DNA of 13,454 nucleotides from CAZDUS01 sp964609375 (GCA_964609375.1 CAZSSA010000068.1:1-13454), one strand, 5' to 3'. Counted from the first letter of the stretch, positions 5,089-12,104 are shown. The notes: generated from the letters alone by a model not told the origin. A program made the numbers and translations.

Positions 5089-6474
5089 TTACCGCCGAGA
5101 GCGGCCGTCCTGGCGGGGGAGTTCAATGCCGAGGGATTTCAACTTACGAAAAAACGTGCTCTTGTGGAGGCCCAGTTCACGCGCGGCGGCAAGCCGGTTG
5201 AACCCGCACCGTTCGAGGGCGCTTCGGATCGCCTGCGTCTCCGCGGCGCGCGTCTGTGCGGTGATCGTGTCGCCGGCCGCGGAAGGTGCCGTCGCCGGTT
5301 GGCCGGTGAGTTCGGGCGGCAGATGAACCCGCTCGATCCTGCCGGCGCCACAGAGCACGAACGCCCGCTCGACGATGTTTTCCAATTCCCGGACGTTGCC
5401 GGGATAGTCATGTGCCATGAGCAAGGCCATGACGTCCATGGCGACTCCGGCAATCGATTTGCCTTGGCGCCGGTTGAACCGAGCGACGAAGTGCTCGACA
5501 AGCAGGGGAACATCCTCCTTGCGCTTGCGGAGTGGAGGCAGGTCCAGCTTGACGACGTTCAACCGGTAAAAGAGGTCTTCCCTGAACAGGCCTTTTTTTA
5601 TCAAAGCGGCAAGATCGCGATGGGTGGCGGCGATGATCCGGACATCGGCGTGTCTTGTTTGAGTTCCCCCGAGGGGTTCGTAAGTCCGTTCCTGGAGGAT
5701 GCGAAGGAGGCGCACTTGCAGGGCCGGGCTGATATCGCCGATCTCATCCAGAAAAACGGTGCCGCCTTCCGCCAACGCGAAGCGGCCGGGTTTGTCCTTT
5801 CCAGCTCCCGTAAACGCGCCTTTCACGTAGCCGAACAACTCGGATTCCAGCAGTGCATCAGGCAGGGCGCCGCAGTTGACGGGCACGAACGGTTGAGCCT
5901 TGCGAGGACTCAGGGTATGGATGGCCCGAGCCAGAAGTTCCTTGCCCGTGCCGGTTTCCCCGTGAATCAGCACTGTGGCGTCACTCGCCGCCACGTGGGG
6001 CAGCAGGTCGAACACACGGCGCATGGATGCGCTACGGCTGACCAGGTCACCGATTTGGATACGGCCTTCGAGTTCCTTGCGCAGTTCCTCCACAAGACTA
6101 AGGTCTCGAAAGGTTTCCGCGCCGCCACAAATTCGCCCCTGCCCGTCATGCATGATGGCTGTCGATACGGAGATGGGAATCCGGTTGCCGTCGGCATTCA
6201 CGATAAACGCCGATTTGTTGACGATGGGCTTTCCGGTTTTGACGGTGTGCCGGAGCGCGCATTCCGCCTCGCACATGCTGGCGCGAAACACATCCGAGCA
6301 GATCTTTCCGATGGCGTCGCGGCGGCGAATGCCGGTGATGGCCTCGGCGGCACGGTTGAATGAGGTGATGAGCCAGTTGGCATCCACGGTAAAGACGCCG
6401 TCCGAGATGCTTTCCAGTATGCTTTCCGCCCCATTGTGAAGGGCGCCCCCCTGATCTGTTTTTTTGCCTGGCAT
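5089..6474 (-). CDS. Sigma54-dependent transcriptional activator, PAS-AAA+-Fis (NtrC family, no receiver domain)
   Basis: This 461-residue cytoplasmic activator drives sigma54 RNA polymerase by ATP hydrolysis. Residues about 15-125 form a PAS sensor. The AAA+ domain carries Walker A GETGTGKE (172-179), the sigma54-contacting loop GAFTGA (219-224), Walker B GGTVFLDE (237-244), the FREDLFYRLN region (297-306) and YPGNVREL (357-364). A Fis-type helix-turn-helix occupies about 415-450 (RLAAARELGLHKSTFFRKL). There is no receiver domain, so it probably responds to a ligand or redox state through the PAS. That PAS contains C59, C68, C72 and C116, a possible Fe-S or metal site. The ATG at 6474 has AAGGA seven bases upstream. 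Regulators of this build control orange-protein/NifX-type genes in anaerobes. The sigma54-like promoter at 232-247 is the only plausible local target seen. Confidence 0.93.
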   Translation of the reverse strand: MPGKKTDQGGALHNGAESILESISDGVFTVDANWLITSFNRAAEAITGIRRRDAIGKICSDVFRASMCEAECALRHTVKTGKPIVNKSAFIVNADGNRIPISVSTAIMHDGQGRICGGAETFRDLSLVEELRKELEGRIQIGDLVSRSASMRRVFDLLPHVAASDATVLIHGETGTGKELLARAIHTLSPRKAQPFVPVNCGALPDALLESELFGYVKGAFTGAGKDKPGRFALAEGGTVFLDEIGDISPALQVRLLRILQERTYEPLGGTQTRHADVRIIAATHRDLAALIKKGLFREDLFYRLNVVKLDLPPLRKRKEDVPLLVEHFVARFNRRQGKSIAGVAMDVMALLMAHDYPGNVRELENIVERAFVLCGAGRIERVHLPPELTGQPATAPSAAGDTITAQTRAAETQAIRSALERCGFNRLAAARELGLHKSTFFRKLKSLGIELPRQDGRSRR

Positions 6475-6539
6475 TCGATCTTCCTTTACTGCGTTAGCAA
6501 GAGGCCGGGTGAGCTTTGTTGGAATTCCATGGCCGTTTA

Positions 6540-7964
6540 TTAGTTTTCAAACACATAGACGATCATCCTGCGATCCAACAGTGGTGCCAGAAAATGGCGG
6601 ATAGTCCCATAGGCCAGGTCTGGACTGGCAAAGACCAGAACCACGGCGGGGGCATCGTGCTTGAGGAGAAGATCCGGAAGAACGCTGGGGACGGGGGCGG
6701 GATGGCGGGTTTCCTTGTAGGTCGAGGGGCGTCCATCATCGGTCCAGAGTTCCTCGACATGAACCAGTTCCCCGGTTGCTCCGGTTCCTGCGGCGGTCAG
6801 ATAAAGCTCCCACGGTTGCACGGGGCGTTCGGAGCGGTTGCGATGCTTTTCCGCGGGGCGAAATGTTTTGTAATAGGGATGGCCCGGTAATGGAGGCTCG
6901 ATGTGGATCAGGGCCCGGTCTTCCAAGGGTTCCAGCAAGACGGCGAGGCGGTGGAGGGCGTCGAGGGTCAGGGTGTCGTCGGGGTTGAGGGTGACGTAAA
7001 GATCCCGGTCGCCGGCGGCCAGTTGATTCAAGCGTGAAACAAGGGCAACCACGTTCGTGCCGTGCTCAACGGATTTGCCAAGGGTGAGGGTCCATGACGC
7101 GGTATTCTCATTGTTAAGGTGATGCATTCCAAGGGTGAGGTCGGTGACGCGGCGGTGGCCATTGGTGTACTGAGGGGTGAGCGTTACCGTGGCCAAGGAG
7201 GCGGAGGGGAGGCGGAGGTCGGGATTGGAAACCAGGAATGAATAGACCTCATTTTGTGTGATGCGGCGGGGGACATCCAGGACGGTGGAAGCCTCATTGT
7301 AGACGGAGGCGATGCAGTTTGGGCTGAACACATCGGCGGCGTAGATGAGGTTGGTGCCGTCCGCCGGATCAGGCGGGGGGACCCGCTCGGAACCGGCAAA
7401 GAGGAAGGGTTCGTCGGGAAGCGGCTTACGGGTGCGGGTATCGGTGATGAGTTGGGTGGCGGGGACGGTCCGGGTGATGGAGGATGTGCCGGCGGGTTCG
7501 TCATAGGTGAAGGTCATGTTCACCGGTTCGCCCCGGGACCAGAATCGCGAGGCGCCGGGGTTGACGGCTTTGCCCGGGGGGATGCCGATGAATTCCAAGG
7601 CGGCGTGGATATCGCTTGGAGAGGCGAAGGAGACGGCCAGGGCTTCGTAATCCTTGCCGCTGTTCTCGGAGATCAGCGGGAATTCCACCGGGGCATTGAG
7701 GTCGAGGCGGATGGTTTCGGCGGCGATGGTGACGGTGTGGAGGAGGCGGTCGGCGATCAGGCCGGGACGGAGGAAGATGTTGGTGTTGTTCGCGAAGGCG
7801 AGCTGGTTGGTGGCGTCCCGGGCAGCCGAGCGGGTTTTGTTGATGGGCCGGGCAAGGGTGGGTTTATCAGGGGGAGTGGAGGGGAGGGGGGCGCCGTTGA
7901 GGACACCGGCGATTACACTTAAAGATATGAGGAGGGGAGTCAGGTTGTGTTTCGATGTTGTCAT
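6540..7964 (-). CDS. Secreted YdjY-domain-containing protein
   Basis: A 474-residue protein with an N-terminal signal segment (LTPLLISLSVIAGVLNGAPL, about 8-27). The region at about 60-235 matches the YdjY domain pattern. It includes a hydrophobic strand block, the motif NSGKDYEALAVSFASPSDIHAALEFIGIPPGK-type helix (about 101-132, 'K.yEal.v..a.PsdihaAL..iG..pG'), and a later V.SPNCIASVYNEAS (212-226). YdjY proteins are found mostly in planctomycetes and verrucomicrobia-type bacteria; their function is unknown. The second half (about 250-474) is predicted alpha/beta, with a segment around AAGDRDLYVTLNPDDTLTL that loosely recalls ExbD-like folds. No catalytic motif was recognised. The start at ATG 7964 is fixed by the signal peptide; the ribosome site is weak. 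It precedes the sigma54 activator gene by 65 bases on the same strand, so co-transcription is possible. Confidence 0.75.
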   Translation of the reverse strand: MTTSKHNLTPLLISLSVIAGVLNGAPLPSTPPDKPTLARPINKTRSAARDATNQLAFANNTNIFLRPGLIADRLLHTVTIAAETIRLDLNAPVEFPLISENSGKDYEALAVSFASPSDIHAALEFIGIPPGKAVNPGASRFWSRGEPVNMTFTYDEPAGTSSITRTVPATQLITDTRTRKPLPDEPFLFAGSERVPPPDPADGTNLIYAADVFSPNCIASVYNEASTVLDVPRRITQNEVYSFLVSNPDLRLPSASLATVTLTPQYTNGHRRVTDLTLGMHHLNNENTASWTLTLGKSVEHGTNVVALVSRLNQLAAGDRDLYVTLNPDDTLTLDALHRLAVLLEPLEDRALIHIEPPLPGHPYYKTFRPAEKHRNRSERPVQPWELYLTAAGTGATGELVHVEELWTDDGRPSTYKETRHPAPVPSVLPDLLLKHDAPAVVLVFASPDLAYGTIRHFLAPLLDRRMIVYVFEN

Positions 7965-8043
7965 GGCAACTTGCTTGTAAGATACAACAGCTTGGGGTGC
8001 AATGGAAAAACATGGGAGTCTGACATGAGGCCGACTGGCTGCT

Positions 8044-8212
8044 CAGGGCAGACGAGTCTAAATGCAAATAAAGTCGGAGTGTTTGACAGAATTTACAGAA
8101 TGTTCAGAATGGGAGAGAGGGATTTGCTTCGCTGTCCAAAATATTTTGTAAATTCTGTTCATTCTGTGAGGAATTCTTTTATTCATGCCCAAATTTAGAT
8201 GCGTTTGCCCTG
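8044..8212. mobile_element. MITE-like element with terminal inverted repeats and 10-bp target duplication
   Basis: The ends are imperfect inverted repeats. The left arm (8044-8072) begins CAGGGCAGACG and continues through TCTAAAT. The right arm read backwards (8212-8178) begins CAGGGCAAACG, also reaching TCTAAAT, and both finish in AATAAA. ACTGGCTGCT occurs directly before the element (8034-8043) and directly after it (8213-8222), a perfect 10-bp duplication. The interior holds no gene but a second inverted repeat (8086-8158), so one strand could fold almost end to end. The small size, the inverted ends and the duplication fit a non-autonomous transposon. A 9-13-bp duplication is typical of IS4-superfamily transposases, though no parent element is visible here. 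Confidence 0.72.
8086..8158. repeat. Internal inverted repeat of the MITE-like element
   Basis: ACAGAATTTACA (8086-8097) and TGTAAATTCTGT (8147-8158) are exact complements. Pairing continues to 8104/8140 with two mismatches (17 of 19). The arms also carry short CAGAAT direct repeats (8087, 8097 and 8105 on one side, ATTCTG on the other). The loop is about 35 bases. Confidence 0.7.
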
Positions 8213-8221
8213 ACTGGCTGC

Positions 8222-8249
8222 TTGTCACTGGTTGAAATATAGGTATTAT
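8222..8249 (+). promoter_or_regulatory. Sigma70-like promoter of the kinase/regulator operon
   Basis: TTGTCA (8222-8227), 16 bases, then TATTAT (8244-8249): each box differs from consensus at one position. The predicted start near 8256 gives a leader of about 60 bases to GTG 8316. The first T of the -35 box is the last base of the target duplication flanking the MITE-like element. Confidence 0.55.
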
Positions 8250-8300
8250 ACGGCCATTGGCGCTTTGAGTTCGGGGAGGCGTCAAATCCAGTGTGAACTG

Positions 8301-8313
8301 GGAGGAGGAAGGG
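8301..8313 (+). promoter_or_regulatory. Ribosome binding site fixing the kinase start at GTG 8316
   Basis: GGAGGAGGAAGGG is a strong purine-rich Shine-Dalgarno tract just before GTG 8316. It is the main reason for preferring this start over the upstream in-frame TTG at 8232, which has no such site and lies between the promoter boxes. Confidence 0.7.
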
Positions 8314-8315
8314 CT

Positions 8316-10004
8316 GTGGCCACCAAGGAAGGCAGAAAAGCAAAAGAAGAGCGGTTGCGTTTTGAAACGCTCCTGACTGATCTTTCGGCTCGATTCATCA
8401 ACCTGCCTGCGAATCAAGTGGATTCCACCATTGTTGATGCCCTGCGACGTGTCTGCGAATGTCTTGACCTTGATATCGCGGTGCTTTGGCAATGGCAAGT
8501 CAACGAAGAGAATGTTTTTTCGCTAACCCATTATTATCGACGACTTGAAGGCCCGCCGGTTCCGGAAACATTGCGGGCCTCCGAGAGTTTTCCGTGGTCA
8601 CTTGCTCGAGTACAGGCAGGCAAAAGTATCATTATTCCATCTTTGGATGCCGTTCCTGAAGGTGCAGAACGTGATGTTGAGACATGGCGACATTTTGGCA
8701 TCCAGAGTGTATTGACGCTTCCTTTGTCCGCTGGAGGAGGGTTTCCCATTGGCGCTCTGACATTTAATGACATGAGGAAGACGCGGCAGTGGACAGATTT
8801 GATGGTGAAGCGTCTTGCGTTGGTTGCGGAGATCTTTGCGAGCGCGATTATCCGCAAGCATGACGAACAGGCATTGAGGGATAGTGAGGAAAGATTGACC
8901 TTGGCCACGGCGGCAGCCGAAGCGGGATTATGGATTCTGGATTTAAGCGGGAAACGGTTTTGGATAAACAACAAAATTGTTCAGATTTTTGGTTTGCCGC
9001 CGGGGAACGCGTTGGACTTTGACCAGTTCATGGACTTGGTGTTTTTCGAGGATCGTGACCCGGTTCGGCGTAGTCTTGAAAAAGCTCTTTGTTCACCGGT
9101 GATGACGGCGGTTGAGTATCGGATTATGCTGCCCGACAGGCAACTGCGCTGGATGAAAACACGTGGGCGCCAGTGTGCCGCTGGGAATGGCGATTTTCCC
9201 CGTTTGATGGGGGTTACGATTGACATCACGGATCAGAAGCATGCCGAATTTGAGTCAGCCGAACTCCGCCGGGAATTAGCCCATATCACACGGGTTTCCA
9301 TGTTGGGTGAACTGGCGGCCTCGATGGCGCACGAATTGAACCAGCCGCTGGCGGCCATCTTGAGCAACGCCCAGGCGGCGCGCCGGTTTCTGGCCACGCC
9401 AAATCCTGATATGAATATAATCCGTGAGATTCTTGATGACATCGTGAAGGATGACAAGCGGGCCGGCGAGGTTATTCAGCGCCTCCGATCTCTGGTTCAG
9501 AAGAAGGACACTGTGGCGGTTGAACCGGTTGATTTTAACGAGATCGTGGATGAAGTGGTGCACTTGTTGAACAGTGAACTGATCAGCCGAAACGTGAAAC
9601 TCGAATTGGAACTGATGAGCGAGATTCCAGTGGTTATGGCGGGCCGCGTCGAAATGCAGCAGGTGCTTCTTAACCTGATGGTGAACGCCATGGATGCGAT
9701 GCGGGATCAAGAGATCGATCAGCGTCATCTTGAAATCAAAACCCTGGTTACGGATGGAAGGGTTCGATTGACGGTGCGTGACCATGGAACCGGCATTCCC
9801 GGTCATGTGATGCCGGATATTTTCAGGCCTTTTTTCACAACCAAGCCGCAAGGTCTCGGTATGGGATTGCCGGTTTCCCGTTCGATGGTGGAATCCCATG
9901 GCGGACGATTGTGGGTGGAGAATCATATGGAGGGTGGCGCCCTCTTTCAGATGGAGTTTCCAGCCATTACGGAAGCAATAAGGGATGGGGAGGGTGGATT
10001 GTGA
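8316..10004 (+). CDS. Soluble sensor histidine kinase, GAF-PAS-HisKA-HATPase (FixL-like)
   Basis: This 562-residue cytoplasmic kinase has no membrane segment. A GAF-like domain spans about 15-180 (DLDIAVLWQW, SVLTLPLSAGGGFPIGALTF), and a PAS domain about 190-305 (AAEAGLWILDL, ending MGVTIDITDQKHAE). The HisKA domain holds phosphoacceptor H339 in SMAHELNQPLAAI. The ATPase domain has N-box N453/N457 (LLNLMVNAMDAM), G1 DHGTGI (489-494), F-box FRPFFTTK (503-510) and G2 GLGMGL (513-518). The H-box and catalytic domain resemble the FixL/TodS-type class. No heme-binding signature was recognised in the PAS. GTG is used as start. Its stop TGA shares a base with the regulator's ATG (TGATG, 10002-10006), which indicates a cognate, coupled pair. 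Confidence 0.93.
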   Translation: MATKEGRKAKEERLRFETLLTDLSARFINLPANQVDSTIVDALRRVCECLDLDIAVLWQWQVNEENVFSLTHYYRRLEGPPVPETLRASESFPWSLARVQAGKSIIIPSLDAVPEGAERDVETWRHFGIQSVLTLPLSAGGGFPIGALTFNDMRKTRQWTDLMVKRLALVAEIFASAIIRKHDEQALRDSEERLTLATAAAEAGLWILDLSGKRFWINNKIVQIFGLPPGNALDFDQFMDLVFFEDRDPVRRSLEKALCSPVMTAVEYRIMLPDRQLRWMKTRGRQCAAGNGDFPRLMGVTIDITDQKHAEFESAELRRELAHITRVSMLGELAASMAHELNQPLAAILSNAQAARRFLATPNPDMNIIREILDDIVKDDKRAGEVIQRLRSLVQKKDTVAVEPVDFNEIVDEVVHLLNSELISRNVKLELELMSEIPVVMAGRVEMQQVLLNLMVNAMDAMRDQEIDQRHLEIKTLVTDGRVRLTVRDHGTGIPGHVMPDIFRPFFTTKPQGLGMGLPVSRSMVESHGGRLWVENHMEGGALFQMEFPAITEAIRDGEGGL

Positions 10005-10645
10005 TGAATCCATCTTCATCCGTGCCCGTTGTTTTTGTTATTGATGATGATCCATCGGTTCGTAAAAGCCTATCGCGACTGTTTAAGTCGTATGGATTAC
10101 AAGCGGAGGTGTTTGATTCTGCGTCAGGCTTTCTGGCTAGCGGCTTAGCAAATGGTTTTGGTTGCCTTGTGTTGGATATCCATATGCCGGGATTGTGCGG
10201 CCTGGAATTGCAGGAAGCCTTGGCCAAGGCGGACTGCATGATGCCCATCATCTTTCTAACGGGTCATGGGGATATTCCCATGAGTGTGCGCGCGATGAAG
10301 GGGGGGGCCGTTGATTTCCTGACCAAGCCGGTGGACGAGGGCGTCCTGATGGAGGCGGTTAAGAAGGCTGTGGAGAGAAGCTACTGCCAGAATCGTGAAA
10401 GGAACCGGATTGAGACGGTGCGTGCCCGGATCCACCTGTTGACCGCGCGCGAGCATGAAGTGATGAGCCACGTTATTTCAGGCGAATTGAACAAGCAGAT
10501 CGCGGGCAGGCTGGGTGTTGGAGAGAAGACCATCAAGGTTCATCGCGCCCGTGTGATGGAGAAGATGGACGTCGAGTCGGTTGCTGAACTCGTCCGCCTC
10601 TGCTCGCTTGTTGGCGAGGAGCCGGTCAAGGATAGTTCCCCGTAA
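10004..10645 (+). CDS. FixJ/NarL-type response regulator
   Basis: A 213-residue DNA-binding regulator, the likely partner of the overlapping kinase. The receiver domain (about 8-122) has the acidic pocket D14-D15-D16, phosphoacceptor D58 (LVLDIHMPG), T86 (FLTGHGD) and K108 (LTKPVDE), all intact. A LuxR-type helix-turn-helix lies at about 146-201 (LTAREHEVM...NKQIAGRLGVGEKTIKVHRARVMEKM), which is typical of FixJ/TodT regulators. The ATG at 10004 overlaps the kinase stop and follows a GGAGGG tract. An upstream in-frame extension exists but lies wholly within the kinase gene. DNA target unknown; the repeats at 10669-10704 are candidates. Confidence 0.94.
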   Translation: MNPSSSVPVVFVIDDDPSVRKSLSRLFKSYGLQAEVFDSASGFLASGLANGFGCLVLDIHMPGLCGLELQEALAKADCMMPIIFLTGHGDIPMSVRAMKGGAVDFLTKPVDEGVLMEAVKKAVERSYCQNRERNRIETVRARIHLLTAREHEVMSHVISGELNKQIAGRLGVGEKTIKVHRARVMEKMDVESVAELVRLCSLVGEEPVKDSSP

Positions 10646-10668
10646 GCGGTATTTCCCTCGAATCAAAT

Positions 10669-10704
10669 GGGAATTGGATATTCCTGATTGGATGTTCCAA
10701 TTCC
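10669..10704. promoter_or_regulatory. Direct and inverted ATTGG/CCAAT repeats between the two regulator genes
   Basis: GGAATTGGA (10670-10678) and TCCAATTCC (10696-10704) form a perfect 9-bp dyad. Overlapping it, ATTGGATATTCC (10674-10685) and ATTGGATGTTCC (10687-10698) are a direct repeat with one mismatch at 13-base spacing. A further ATTGG/CCAAT pair follows at about 10710-10727. The block starts 24 bases after the stop of the FixJ-like gene and lies upstream of the receiver-only gene. It may be a regulator-binding array or a weak terminator (no T-run). Confidence 0.45.
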
Positions 10705-10785
10705 TTCCATTGGCCTAAAGTCCAATAGCTATATTTTGCTTGTTTGGTATCTGTACGCCTTATGGACAAGGCGAAACAGGTTTGC

Positions 10786-11178
10786 ATGGCAAAAACGCCG
10801 CCCCGACCCCTGGTCTACGTCATTGACGATGACTCATCTGTCCGGACAGCCCTTGAACGATTGCTTATTTCCTCTGGCATTGGGGTTCGGACATTCGCCA
10901 GCGGTGGCGATTTTCTAAAAGCGGGGATGCCTCCCAGTGGTTCATGTGTCATTACCGATGTCAAGATGCAGGGTATGACCGGGCCTGAACTGCACCAGAC
11001 GCTCCGGAAAGCCGGCGCGTGTGTCTCCGTTATTTTTGTGACCGCCTTTGATACGGCAGAGGCCCGTGATCAAGCCAAGAAGGCCGGCGCGGTTGCCTAT
11101 TTTCGCAAACCTGTTGATGACCAAGCGCTTATTGATGCCATCCACTGGGCGTTGAGCAAGGCAGAGAGCACTTCATGA
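10786..11178 (+). CDS. Receiver-only response regulator
   Basis: A 130-residue protein made of one receiver domain with all key residues: D14-D15-D16 (YVIDDDSSV), phosphoacceptor D58 (VITDVKMQGMTG), T86 (IFVTAFD) and K108 (FRKPVDD). No output domain follows; the protein ends after helix 5 (WALSKAESTS). It resembles the receiver of FixJ-type regulators more than CheY and may be an intermediate or sink in a phosphorelay with the kinase encoded upstream. ATG 10786 was chosen because homology begins there (PRPLVYVIDDD). ATG 10762 and TTG 10744 are in-frame alternatives, and none has a strong ribosome site. A 140-base gap with repeats precedes it, so it may have its own promoter. Confidence 0.88.
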   Translation: MAKTPPRPLVYVIDDDSSVRTALERLLISSGIGVRTFASGGDFLKAGMPPSGSCVITDVKMQGMTGPELHQTLRKAGACVSVIFVTAFDTAEARDQAKKAGAVAYFRKPVDDQALIDAIHWALSKAESTS

Positions 11179-11221
11179 AACGATGCGGAAGGTGCGAGAG
11201 CGGTTCGATAGGAGCACGACG

Positions 11222-11650
11222 ATGACTGAGAATATGACAATGAGCCATCCAAAGACGGCGAATGAACTGGCGGGGGATCGGACCAACCTTGCGGCTGACC
11301 GGACAGTCATGGCGGCGGCGCGAACTCTGATGGCCTGGGTTCGGACGGCGTTATCCATGATCAGTTTTGGATTTACCATCTACAAGTTCATGCAGGCTGC
11401 CACCAAGGGGGCTGAGGTCGGTTTGCTGAAGTCAGAGGGGCCCCGGCGTCTTGGACTTTTCCTGATCGCGCTCGGTGTTATGTCAGTGATTTTTGGCTCG
11501 ATTGAGTATTACCAAACGGTCAAGCGGTTGAACGCCCTGTCTGCGGCAAACTACAAGGCCATCAATTTCTCCTTTATCATGGGGATGTTGATCGGGCTAT
11601 TGGGATTGTTCCTGTTTATTACGATTTTGGTGCATAAAGAGGTGTTTTGA
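11222..11650 (+). CDS. DUF202 (YidH-like) inner-membrane protein
   Basis: A 142-residue protein with three membrane segments (about 36-57, 76-97 and 113-136). The N-terminal block NELAGDRTNLAADRTVMAAARTLMAWVRTALSMISFGF-type sequence (about 14-51) is the hallmark of DUF202: an 'ER(T)..A..RT.LaW.RTsls' motif before the first helix. Biochemical function is unknown for the family. ATG 11222 follows AGGAG by seven bases; an in-frame ATG at 11183 lacks a ribosome site. It lies 43 bases after the receiver-only gene and 60 bases before the next small membrane protein, on the same strand, consistent with one transcript. Confidence 0.88.
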   Translation: MTENMTMSHPKTANELAGDRTNLAADRTVMAAARTLMAWVRTALSMISFGFTIYKFMQAATKGAEVGLLKSEGPRRLGLFLIALGVMSVIFGSIEYYQTVKRLNALSAANYKAINFSFIMGMLIGLLGLFLFITILVHKEVF

Positions 11651-11710
11651 GGAGCGGGATCAGTAATCGGTGATGAGTGATCAGAGACGAGTGAAAGGCA
11701 AGGAGGGGTT

Positions 11711-12094
11711 ATGGATCCTGAAAAGGTTAATGCCGTCATCGAAGTCGTAGCCAGGGGGATGGAACTCGTTGGTGTTGGGGTTGTTGCGATGGCGTTTGTC
11801 CATGCCATGGTGCGTGCGGTGAGGCACTTCGGGCAGAAGCGAGAGGACGCCTATGAGCGGCTTAAAAAATATATAGGGAAATCCCTGATGCTCGGTCTGG
11901 AGTTCCTGGTGGCGGCGGACATCATCAGGACGGTTACGATCAAGCCAACCCTGGAAGGGCTGCTTTCGCTTGGGATGTTGATTGGTTTACGGATTGTCCT
12001 GGGATGGTCCATTGCGGTGGAAATCGAGGGCTGCTGGCCGTGGCAAGTGGCAACAAGAGGGAAGTCAGAAGTCAGAAGTCAGAAGTCGGAATGA
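11711..12094 (+). CDS. DUF1622 membrane protein with repeat-derived C-terminal tail
   Basis: A 127-residue protein with two to three hydrophobic segments (about 19-36, 57-72, 82-103). The central sequence IGKSLMLGLEFLVAADIIRTV (55-75) and the late EIEGCWPW (104-111) are typical of DUF1622, a small uncharacterised membrane family. ATG 11711 follows a good AAGGAGG site. Residues after about 116 (RGKSEVRSQKSE) are encoded by four copies of a 7-bp tandem repeat and are probably not ancestral. The following gene starts ten bases later, so coupling is likely. Confidence 0.85.
   Translation: MDPEKVNAVIEVVARGMELVGVGVVAMAFVHAMVRAVRHFGQKREDAYERLKKYIGKSLMLGLEFLVAADIIRTVTIKPTLEGLLSLGMLIGLRIVLGWSIAVEIEGCWPWQVATRGKSEVRSQKSE
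12061..12088 (+). repeat. Four tandem copies of a 7-bp repeat (GAAGTCA) inside the end of the DUF1622 gene
   Basis: GAAGTCA is repeated three times and followed by GAAGTCG, spanning 28 bases. The unit is not a multiple of three, so gain or loss of one copy would shift the frame of the last codons and change the stop codon. It ends six bases before the DUF1622 stop and lies just upstream of the next ribosome site. Confidence 0.85.
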
Positions 12095-12104
12095 GGATAC
12101 ATAT

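Larger units (their letters stand above)
7965..8315. other. Divergent intergenic region with MITE-like insertion and kinase promoter
   Basis: This 351-base gap separates the leftward genes (last start at 7964) from the rightward operon (start at 8316). It contains one copy of the direct repeat at 8034-8043, the MITE-like element at 8044-8212, the second direct-repeat copy at 8213-8222, a sigma70-like promoter at 8222-8249 and the leader of the kinase gene with its ribosome site at 8301-8313. No convincing gene is present. A frame can be read rightwards from TTG 8232, but it lies downstream of and partly within the promoter. Confidence 0.7.

Noticed and set aside
4963..6363. Long plus-strand open frame (466 codons)
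   Set aside because: It is antisense to the sigma54 activator, whose motifs are complete. The long frame follows from the high GC content and codon bias of that gene.
7254..7922. Gly-rich plus-strand frame of 222 codons
   Set aside because: The Gly/Val/Asp-rich sequence is the complement of Pro/Thr-rich codons in the YdjY-domain gene and not a real low-complexity protein.
8034..8222. CRISPR-like repeats
   Set aside because: Only two copies of a 10-bp direct repeat are present, flanking an element with inverted ends. There are no regularly spaced repeats or cas genes.
8058..8498. Minus-strand frame of 146 codons across the MITE-like element
   Set aside because: It runs through the inverted repeats and antisense into the kinase gene, without a ribosome site or family resemblance.
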